Part shown: in pieces, positions 54,601 to 64,000 of the stretch
Numbering within the stretch: position 1 is the first letter of the stretch
Layout of the letters: each line of letters begins with the position of its first letter
NCBI RefSeq assembly: GCF_904849725.1
Contig: NC_058524.1
Span: 553,353,763 to 553,417,762 of the forward strand
Source: Hordeum vulgare subsp. vulgare
Taxonomy: Eukaryota > Streptophyta > Magnoliopsida > Poales > Poaceae
Length of the DNA: 64,000 nucleotides
Reading direction: 5' to 3'
Translations under genes and position numbers: made by a program
The notes under the pieces: generated by a model
What the model saw: only the letters and a program-made list of their open reading frames with translations
What the model was told of the DNA's origin: nothing
Database searches by the model: none

Positions 54601-55834
54601 GCCCGAGGAGGGGCTCACCGACGTTAACGAGAGGGTCTGGTGAAGCCGGAGTTCTCGTGAGGTGGAGGTGATGGCGAGGAGGAAGACGATGCGGTGACGA
54701 TGGTGACGGTGGCGACGCGGTGGTGGTGATGCCGGTGAGGATGGTCGTTGCCGGAGAGGCCTCCCGGAGGTGGTCAACCGGCATGACGGGGAGGAGGGTT
54801 CTCCCTGCCCGGTCCCTCCTGCACCGAGCAGGAGGAAGGGCCGACGGGGGGGGGGGGGGAACGATGCAGGGGCTTCGGCCGGCGGGAGGATCCGGTAGGG
54901 CGGCTCGGGAGGGAGAGGAACCGATGGGAGGCTCGGGCGTGGGGTTCCTGGGGTCTCTCGGTCTCTAGGGGAGAGGATGGACCGATGGGGGGAGGGACGA
55001 TGCAGGGGCTGGATGCGGGAGTGGGGATCTCGGGTCGATGGGGAACCGGGGGTAGGTGGGGAGAGGAGGGAGGAGCCGACGGGAGAGGTGGGTTCCTCTC
55101 GTGGGTAGTGTGGGGGGAATCGGGTGAGTGCGGAGGTGTCGGTGGAGTGGGAGGGTCCCGGGCGAGCGGTTGGGGACACGTGGGGAGGGGTCGCTGGGGG
55201 TCATCGTGACCGAGAGAGGCGGAGAGATCGGTGGGAGCCCCCCACGAGGGTTGGTGCGGGAGACGAGGCGAGAGCCCCTGGCGGCGGCGCTCGGAAGCGG
55301 GGGAGTGAGAGGGGACGAGCTCGCTAGGGTTTGCTCGCCGCGGTGGGCTGTGGCCTGGCTGGCTGGGCCACTAGGCCTAGTTGGGCGAGGGGGGGTTCTC
55401 TTTCTTTTTTTCTTTTTCTTTTCTTTTTCTGTTATTTCTAAATTTTTTTAGTACCTAATTTTATTTACTATCTTTTATAATTTATTACATATACTTTTAC
55501 TTCTTTCTTTTATTTATTTCTTTTACATTTACTATATTTCTTTACTCTATTTTATTTAAGGCTCCACTTCTAAATATATTGGGCTTACCAATATTTCCAA
55601 AAGTGCCTGATTCATTTTTATACTTCGCTAGGTAATCTGTATAACTCCCCGACGTTCTTATTTCAACAACATAAAATATTTTTTCGTTTGACTTAATCTC
55701 AAGGCTTCGAATTTTGATTCGGTTTCAACCATCATGAGAACATTGATATAATTAATGATGACGTGGCATCATTAGCGCGGGATCACTGTCGCTTAATTAC
55801 AATCATCACTGTAGCAAAAGTCAAGGATGTCACA
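51651..55834 (-). repeat. Solo Gypsy-type LTR, 4184 bases
   Basis: It runs from TGTGACGCCCTCG to GGATGTCACA with an exact CAAAT duplication and no interior. A homologous LTR starts at 60435. The minus orientation is inferred from an inverted AAACCCTAGC leader-like motif near 55321-55332 and G-richness on the plus strand at 54540-55320. It includes an AT-rich zone near 53880-54200 and CATA-type simple repeats near 54340-54410. Frames within it (for example 54553-55179, minus, proline-rich) recur in the other copy and are not genes. Confidence 0.9.
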
Positions 55835-57047
55835 CAAATCTTGGTCCATTCTCTTGAAAATTCATCATTTCAGCCTTGTGTTATCATCTCAATTGTTCCC
55901 AATCATGAGAAATTCCTTCCATATCTATCCGGTGCATTTCATATTTGTTTTCATTCTTGATCCTCCGAAGTCCGTCATTTTAGAAGATTTCTTCGCTCTC
56001 AGCTTTCAGCTTTCATTCTCAAATTCTTCTCAATTGTTGTCCCTTCGTTCGTCTCTCAATTATTCAGGTGCCTTGTTGAAGTTTTCTGTTAGGCGGCTCA
56101 AGATCTCTTCTTTCTCAAGGTGTTCTTCAAGATTCTTGTGGTAGTACCTCAAGTATTCTTGGTCTTGCATTTCAAAGTGCAATTCTTCCTACTTTTGCTT
56201 TTGAGGTGGTGTTATAGCATTCTTGTAGTGGAGGAGTCTCGAAGAGAATTGGTTTCAAGAATGAGATATTTAAATCCAACAATTCTTTGATCATGAGGTA
56301 TCTTAACAGTTTTTTCATGGATTTATCTGGATTTAGTTTTCACCTAAAAGCTTTCCTAAGGATTGTTGCTATTATGGTGATTATCGTTGATCCAAGTTCT
56401 CAATGTATCCTCTTGGTGAAAGAAGTTGTGCATGTCTTGTTGCTTCCAATCAATCCTTGTTTTCGTTAGTGGTTGGTTGTCACCTCATTATTTGATATGG
56501 TTTCCATAAGCCCACAACAAGCTTGTTCTTTTCGTTGTTGGTTTTCCAACAACTCCGTTCAATCCTTCTTGTAAGATGCTTCTCAAATTCAAGTGTGGTA
56601 GAAGTTTACATTTTCTTCTTCATTCTTTCTTCCCAGTGATTTTGTTTCTATTCTCTTGTTCCGGAGTGGTTGTAATGTTGCTCTTTTTATCCATCATCTA
56701 GTTGTGTCAAGATTTTGTGCTTTCCTTTCTTATTCATTTAACCGGAGTGTTGTGTCTTATTTCATGTTCTTTCCTTGCATATCAATTTAGTTGGTTTGTT
56801 GTGAATCTTGTCTAGATCTTTCTATCTAATCAAAAATTTGCCCTCTTTCCTACTGAAGTGCTGCCAAAATTTTGTGTGAATTCTTGCTTGTTTCTCATAT
56901 CATTCTTCATCTCTTTGCAACCTTCAAGGATCATTGGTTTCACTCATTTTTCAAATAAGAAACTAAGTTTTACCCCTTGCTTTCTCTTCCTCTTCCCCCT
57001 TTCATTCTTAGATCTCGGGGCGAGATCTCTTGTTAGTGTAGGAGAGT

Positions 57048-60000
57048 TGTGACAACCCGAGACCGATGCTTCAGAAGATTCCCCTTTTATTCCATCGCCG
57101 TCATGCGATTAGATTGTCTGTCGCATTCATCATCGCATCATGCGCATCATCTGCATTGCATCGACACTCCATTGCCGCCAGTTTTCAAAACTTGCATCCG
57201 TTATCAGTTGCCGGTTCTCTCCGTTTTCATCGTTGACCATTTCGAGACCAACCACACACGCACGCACCTACGACATCGATAAAATATTGTTTTTAAAAGT
57301 GTGTATAATACTTTCTCGGATTGGGTCGAAACTTGGCCTGCCAAATTTCTTCGCAATCGGAGTCCGTTTGATACCCGAACGGTTGACCGTAGCGGCACCG
57401 TCATAGGTTTATCGTCGGACGTTTTTCGGTGTTTTAAAATCTCGTGGCCGGGCCACAAACTTCCCTCTCTTCCCCACCTAGCCTCTCTAACACAACCACC
57501 TAACTCTAGGGTGCTACCGAGGCCGTTCGATCACGATCGTACGGTTGAAATCGGACGCCAAATCCCCCTAACCTAGCCCCAAATCCTATTTAAACACCCC
57601 TCCCTAATTTTGGACAACCAACCCTCCTCTCCTAGGGATCTGCGCCCGAAACCCTAGCCAGCCGCCACCCAGCTCCTCTCTCCCAGAACCTGAGCTGTCT
57701 CCCACCTCGAGCAGGCCCGCCAGACCCAGATCTGGCCCTCCCCGGGCCCAGATCAAACGCAGTCGTACTGCCGCCATCCCTGCAGTTCCTCCTGAGCGTC
57801 TCGCCCCGCATGCGCTCGACAGCCCCGTCGCTGGACCGCTGCGCTAGCCCTGCTGTTTGTCGGAGCAGCTCCCCGGACTGCCTCCTCCCCCTCTCCTCCT
57901 CATCCCCTTCTGCTCCCTCTCCCTCTAACATCTCCCTCGCAGGTAAGCTCCCCCTTGCGCCCAAGGAGCTCGAGCCCCGAGCTTGGAACCAACCTCCAGC
58001 CGTCGTCGGCGGCCATCGGGGCCCAGCCTCGCCGGATCTGCTGTCGCGAAGACCCAGCCCCGCCGGTCCTTGCACCTCATTGGAGCCACCGTCGTGGTCT
58101 CCTGACCTCGCTCCAACGGGAGGAACACGACGCCTCCAGCCTCGCCCTCCCACAGCACCCTGCGTAGGCCTCTCACGACGAGGCCTAACCGAGCCACCAG
58201 GCGAGCGCCCCTTCGGCCCATCTCCAGCGCCTCCGCAACCGGGCCGCACCCCTCACCGACCCGGGCCAAGGCCCGCAAAGGTGAGCCAGCGCCCAGCCCG
58301 CTATATATCGCCGTGGGCGTAGTATAATTATACCGCGCTCTAGCTCTATTAGGCCGCAGTAGCACATTCGGCCCATTAGCGGGTTTTTTCGCATTTTGCG
58401 ATATTTCAATTAGCCTAGGAATTTCAGGTTTTCAGAAAATTGCATTGATTTTAAAACGCCCGTAGATTATAAACCGTGCGTCGGATCAGAATAAGTTATA
58501 CATGTAGAATGTGTAGACTTTTGCGTAGATTAATATTTTCCAACTTCCATGCATATTTAAACTGTTAGCCATGATGTTTGCATTGGTTTGCATGACAACA
58601 TGTTAAAAACGGTTTAGTTCATAGTTATTTATTCGTAGCTCCGTTGGAGATAACCTATATATGTAAATGGACTAGAACAACGAGTAGAATCACGTGAACC
58701 ACTTTATTTTCCGTTTAAAAAACATAAAATATGTTTAGATCAGACCTGGACAGATTTCAAAGTTAATATGTGGGGTCAGTTCGGGGATGCTATATGTCCT
58801 TTCCGGCCTGATTTAAAATATCTAGTTAGGTAGTTTATTTGTGCTTCACCCCTTGCCATGTTTAACAACATTTAATATTGTGTGTAAATAAATGAGAGTG
58901 AACTAAATAATTAAATGTGGAGTTTTGTCAATATGCAACTCGTTGCATATTGATCTTCACTTAATGTGTAGTATATGTTTGTGTGAACTGCCATGCAATA
59001 CCTTGCATATTTGAACCGATCATGCATCATATTAGGGTGTGCATCCTATCGTGCATGTGCCGTGGTGAATATAGTGTGTTGATTGTTGTTTCAGTTTGCT
59101 TCGTCTCGATAGAGTCCCGCAAGCGTGTCGGAATGTGAGGATCCGCTCGACTACGTCGGTTCGTCTGCTTCACGGAGTAGTTCTTCTTCCAAGCAGGATC
59201 ACATGCAAGATGGTCATTTCCCAAGATACCATTACTATCATCGCCATGCTAGTTGTCTCGTTTCTTTCGCTATGTCTTGCTGCCTACCACCTGTTAAATA
59301 TCAGTCTCCCAACATTAACATGAAAACCTCTAACCTTTTCCACAACCCAGCAAACCACTGCTTGGCTATGTTACCGCTTGCTCAGCCTTTTGTTAGCGTT
59401 GCTAGTTGCAGGTGCAGTTGCTTCCATGTGAAAACATGGGTTCCTTGTTATATCACCATATTATTGCTAATTAAGTTAATACACCTATATACTTGGTAAA
59501 AGGTGGAAGGCTTGGCCTTCTAGCCTGGTGTTTTGTACCACCTTTCCCACTCTTAGTTTTGGCTACCGGTGTTATGTTCCATAAATGAGCGCTCCTAACA
59601 TGCTTGGGGTTGTTATGGGGACCCCCTAGATTTTCGTTTTGGGATAAAACTCGTCTGACAAGGCCCAGCATTGGTACTATATTTACCCAATATAATAATT
59701 CTGATAATACTGAAAAACATAGGGCGTCATGAACCCAAGGAGTAACTCAACATAATACAGGGGGTCAGTGCTGCTGGTGTTGGTCCCAAATAGAGCCACT
59801 TGCGGGGCCACCTGTGGCAACTCGGGGGATTTCTATCCAGCCACCGTACGTATTGCTCATCCGTCATGTCCTGAGAACGAGATATGCGGCTCCTATCGGG
59901 ATCGTTGACACATCGCGTGGCCTTGCTGGACTTGTTTTACCTTTCTCGAGCGTCTCGTGCGTGGGAATTCGGAGGATGCTTTGGGGTATCTCGAGGTTGA

Positions 60001-60434
60001 GGTTTTCCAATAGGAAACCGAGGAGATCACGGGTTTTCCCTAACGAGGTCATTCCGGCACAGCGGGTGGTAATTTGTGATGCACTAGTTGGAGCACCCAT
60101 GCAGGGTTAAATCTTTTAGAAAGGCTTGCCTGCGATTATGTGGCAAACTTGGAAACTTTGTTTAACATCCGGTTATAGATAACGTGAAGTAAACTTAATT
60201 AAAACTTGCCAACTGAGTGCGTAACCGTGGTTGTCTCTTTCGTGAGCTCCTTCTCCGATCGAGGACACGGTGGTGGTTATGTCTGACGTAAGTAGGTGTT
60301 CAGGATCATTCATTTCATCATCAGTAGTTCACGTCCGCTATGTGTAGATCATCCCCCTCTTTTATTCGTGTACTCGTAAGTTAGCCACCAACTAAATGCT
60401 TAGTCACTTGCTGCAGCCTCACCACTTAACCTTA
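57048..60434 (+). repeat. LTR of second Gypsy element, cut by a later insertion
   Basis: It starts TGTGACAACCCGAGACCG after a polypurine tract. It has TATTTAAAC near 57588 and a C-rich, AAACCCTAGCC-bearing leader near 57650. AT-rich sequence follows to 60434, where the inverted LTR begins. The 3' end of this LTR is not in the window. Long frames at 57632-58365 are overlapping GC-rich artefacts. Confidence 0.78.
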
Positions 60435-63400
60435 TGTGACACCCTCAATTTAATCGTACGCTAATCATACACGCAAATGAGTACGATCAAACTCAACGAC
60501 TCACGGGAAGATACCACAACACAACTCTAGACACAAATAAAACAAATACAAGCTTCATATTACAAGCCAGGGGCCTCGAGGGCTAGAATACGGAAGCTCG
60601 ATAAACACACGAGTCAACGGAAGCAACAATATATGAGTAGAGGCATAAACATGGGGTGCCTTAGATAAGGCTAGCACAAAATATACACGATCGAATGAGG
60701 CGAGGCCTCCAGCCTGGGAACCTCCTAACTACTCCTGGTCTTCAGCGCCTCCACGAAGAAATCACCATCGGGGTGGCACACATCGGCAGGAAACTCCATC
60801 TCCTGGGCTCCATCATCTGGTCGCAGCAACGGATCAAGGGGGCAAAGGGGGAGCAAAGCAACTGTGAGTACTCATCCAAAGTACTCGCAAGTCTTACATC
60901 AGAACTAAGCTAAGTATGCATCAGTATCAAAGAAGGGGCGTTATATGTGGACTGATGCAGCAATGCGAGAATAGAGAGAGAGGGCCTAGTCCTATCAAAG
61001 ACTAGCATCTTCAGGGTCTTGCAGCAATAGACGAGGGTAGAGCAAGGTAACACAATTAATAGTCATATTGTTGCAGCAATATTAATATGAGGTCACGCCC
61101 AGAGATCCTCCCTTGACTCCCCGCAAGGAAGCAATCCCAGGGCAACTAATTCCAGTTAAGTAACAATTGTAGTTGTATAAGATCAGGGCACAACTCCAAG
61201 TCGTCCTGTAACCGTGGACACGGCTATTCGAATAGATAAGTTCTTCCCTGCAGGGGTGCACAACATATTCCCCGACGTGCTCGATAACACTCTGACCGGA
61301 CACACTTTTCTGGGTCATACCCGGCCTCGGAATATCGACACGTCGCAGCCCCACCTAAGCTCAGCAGAGAGGCCAGCCCGCCGGTCTAACTCTTAAGCAC
61401 AAAGGGGTCGTGGGCCCACTTTCCCTCCGCGCTCCTGCATGATGCGAGGGCGGCCGATGTCAGTCCTAGCACCCCTTAATACAAGAGCGATGCATCTCCG
61501 GACCACTTGGGCGCGCGCCGCTACATTGCTGACGTGTGAAGAGCTTCGGCTGATACCGCGACGTCGAGTACCCATAATTCTTCCCACGCAGACGGTTAGT
61601 GCGTAATAAGGCCTTCCGACCAACCCAGATCAAATACCCAAATCCATTATCATTTTAATTAAGTCATCGACACAAACACACGGGAATCCACCCTCCTAAC
61701 ATCTATTCATCAAAGATCCTAGTAACATGGTCAAGTAACTGTGTGGTAGAGACATCAGGGGGAATCCGAGTATCACCCTCGTGGGATTCCGAATGATGTA
61801 TCCGTCAAGGTGGACTTAGAGGAATCACCCTTGAGGGTCCCACACTTGAGGGGTTGCACGACAGAGGCATCGTCGGGAATGGTGAAAGAGGAATCACCCT
61901 CGATAACCACGACCAACTAGATGTACTACAGAGATATCATCAGGAGTACTTCACGAGGTGTCACCCCCGGTACCCGATATTATCTATGTAGCGTCGCACA
62001 ACTAAGGGGGTGTAAGTGTTGTGCCGGGTCTGGCTCGTCGATCAGGGATCAAGACTTGAAAAAAAAGCGAGGCAACTTGACTACGAGGTCAGAGGGGATG
62101 ACTGCTCCACCTATACTAAACAGTTTAAAGTGCGGTACTGAAAGTAGCAGTTCATCAAAAATAGGCTATGCATCAGATATAGGAGCTAACTACAACAGTA
62201 GCAAAATTCTAATGCAAGTAGTAGGAAGAAAGATATAGGCAATATAGGAATAATCAAGGGGGGTTTGCTTGCCTTGTTGCTCTGGGGCAAAGGGCTGATC
62301 GGCAGGGTCGTAGATGTACCCGGCAGCAGCGTCAGTCTCGGGGTCTACCGATAAGAAGAGGGTGGGGGACAATAAATAACAGCAACAGGTGCAACACTAA
62401 GCATGACATGGCAATATGAGGCTAGGCATGAGCTCACACAGTAACATCCGTCATAGATAGGTCGGGAAAATATCGGATGATATTTCCCGGGTCTTTGGCT
62501 ACTACCGGTCAGACTGAAAACGATGGAAAAGTTTCAAGTTTGCTATGCTAGGGACGCGTGAGAGACGAATGGACCGTGTAACCGGGTTCGTCTCGTACTG
62601 CTCATCAACTTTCATGTTGAAAATATTTTCATCTGAGCTACGGTTTATTTTACATTAATTTTTAAAATTTTATTAAAATTTAGGAATTAAAAACAGATTT
62701 AAAATAATTATCAAATGCTATTATGACATCAGCATGATGTCATGCTGACATCAGCAGTTGACTGGTCAACTGACCAGTGGGTCCTACGTGTCATTGACAC
62801 AAATTATTAATTAAGGTTAAATTATTTAATTAATCAGATTAAATTAGTGGGGGACCCATGTGTCATACTCTAATAGGATAATTTAATTATCCTAATTAAC
62901 AGATTATCTAAATAATCTATTTACCAATAATCATTATTACTAATACTTAATTATCTAATTAATTAATTCACAAATTAATTAATTAACTTAACTTAACTAA
63001 TTAATTACATATTTATTTTATTAATCAAATCATATACATATTTTTATATTTATTTTTACTTATATATTATTATTATTTTAACAAGGGTTGTGTGGGGCCT
63101 CCGTGTCAGTGGGAGTTGGAGGGTTGGCCCCACCGGTAAGTGGCATTGGCCACACCACATCACAACACACACATATACATATCCCTACATATATATAATG
63201 TATTTTATTTTTTCTAGATACATGCATGCATACACAATACATACACACACACATACATACATGATACATACATACGTACATACCTACATACATGATACAT
63301 ACATTATCCCTTTCTTTTATTTTCCTTCCTAACATCAATTTCTTTTCTCTGTGTTATCTCTCTGCTCAACAGAGAGACAGTAGACAAAGATCCACCTCCT

Positions 63401-63786
63401 CCTCTCATAGGAGAGGTCAACGGCGCCAGGACGAGGCGGTGAACGCCGGAATAGAACCGGAGGGGAGGGAGGAGGAGAGGGGTGTTCTCACCGAGCCGTG
63501 TAGATGTGCAAAAATGGGCTCGGGGGAGGCTCGATGGCGCGGCGACGGAGGGGTTGGCGGTGTGGACGTCGGAGGAGGCGACATCGGTGGTGCTGGTCGA
63601 GGAGGCTCGGCCAGCGAGGGGCGACGACGGTGTGGCAGATCCGGCGGTGAGGAAACCGACGACGACGACGACGACTGCGCGTTGAAGGAGAAGCGGAGGG
63701 GCCAACCGGTGCGGTAGAGATGGCGCCGGTGGTGGTGGTCGGAGAGGCCCCCGGCGGGCCAGGGTGGCATGGGGGCAACGGGGGGA
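60435..63786 (-). repeat. Second copy of the 4.2-kb LTR family, interrupted
   Basis: TGTGACACCCTCAATTTAATCG onward follows 51651-54790 closely, block by block, with many substitutions and small indels. It is cut at 63786 by a new LTR starting TGATACGTCTCC. Whether it is a solo LTR or one end of a full element lies beyond the window. Confidence 0.88.
63165..63306 (+). repeat. CATA/CA simple repeats in the LTR
   Basis: An irregular run of ACATACATACATG and ACACACAC. A related run is at 54340-54410 in the solo LTR. Confidence 0.85.
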
Positions 63787-64000
63787 TGATACGTCTCCAT
63801 CGTATCTACTTTTCCAAACTCTGTTGCCCTTGTTTTGGACTCTAATTTGCATTATTTGAATGGAAGTAACCTGGACTCGCGCTGTTTTCAGCAGAATTGC
63901 CTTGGTGTTATTTTTGTGCAGAAATCAAAGTTCTCCAAACGTCCTGAAAATTTACGGGGAGCATTTTTGGAAAATATGAAAAATATCTGCGCCAAGTTCC
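63787..64000 (+). mobile_element. Start of a Gypsy-type LTR
   Basis: TGATACGTCTCCATCGTATC begins directly in the interrupted LTR and continues past the window end. The wording (TCTACTTTTCCAAAC, TTGCCCTTGTTTTGGAC) matches, from memory, long Triticeae Gypsy LTRs. An inverted relative of its first bases is at 37526-37536. Confidence 0.75.

Larger units (their letters stand above)
51131..57047 (+). mobile_element. 3' interior of a second Gypsy element
   Basis: Two pieces, 51131-51650 and 55835-57047, are pyrimidine-rich noncoding sequence (many TTCTT and TATCCGGxG motifs). They rejoin if the solo LTR between them is removed at its CAAAT duplication. They end in a purine tract (GTGTAGGAGAGT, 57037-57047) directly before an LTR starting TGTGACAACCCGAG at 57048. 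No coding frame is visible. Confidence 0.7.

Noticed and set aside
54553..55179. Proline/arginine-rich frame of 208 codons (minus) and similar frames at 63304-63852
   Set aside because: Both lie at equivalent places in two copies of the same LTR; composition bias explains them.
57632..58365. Overlapping long frames on both strands
   Set aside because: These fall in the GC-rich leader part of a Gypsy LTR and no domain is present on either strand.

Overview
This window is plant nuclear DNA, almost certainly from a Triticeae grass (wheat, Aegilops, barley or rye group). The evidence is two BARE-1/WIS/Angela-type Copia elements, with LTRs of about 1.83 kb that open TGTTGGAATTATGCC and close in CCCCAACA, together with CACTA, PIF/Harbinger and long-LTR Gypsy families in deep nests. 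I recognise one ordinary host gene: a seven-exon bHLH transcription factor gene at 28770-35646. Nearly everything else is transposable elements and their remains.

Layout. 304-2190 is a decayed PIF/Harbinger transposon (minus). 2214-25842 is an old Copia retrotransposon. Its integrase region was hit by a minus-strand Angela-like element (6107-24011, TSD ATACA). The 3' LTR of that element was in turn hit by a plus-strand Angela-like element (7348-16302, TSD ACAAG). The innermost element has an uninterrupted 1326-residue polyprotein. The middle one has the same frame with a single nonsense codon. By hand count the LTR pairs differ by about 0.7%, 1.5% and 8% from inside to outside, in agreement with the nesting order. 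25885-28130 holds a foldback MITE, a diverged copy of the bHLH upstream region, a truncated LTR and a Harbinger ORF1 remnant.

28316-36250 is the bHLH gene with a TATA promoter, a long last intron carrying a foldback MITE, and its 3' flank. 36311-38665 holds a Tourist-like MITE, a third PIF transposase remnant, an inverted Gypsy LTR/internal junction and an unassigned GC-rich block.

38666-51130 is the 5' part of a Gypsy element whose LTR is split by a 10.2-kb CACTA transposon (39948-50136, TSD ATT). The CACTA element carries a decayed TNPA/Ulp1-type gene and a TNPD-type transposase with its centre deleted. Between them is a captured host gene fragment with exon-intron structure that resembles a membrane protein of ER body / VIT-family transporter. 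A third block of subterminal-type repeats in its middle suggests two CACTA elements fused under one pair of ends.

51131-64000 is a second Gypsy element (3' internal part plus LTR). It received a 4.2-kb solo LTR (TSD CAAAT) and a second LTR of the same family, which was itself entered by a further Gypsy LTR at 63787. I see no tRNA, rRNA or CRISPR feature. The only gene likely to serve the plant is the bHLH gene; the captured VIT-like fragment is the most unusual cargo.
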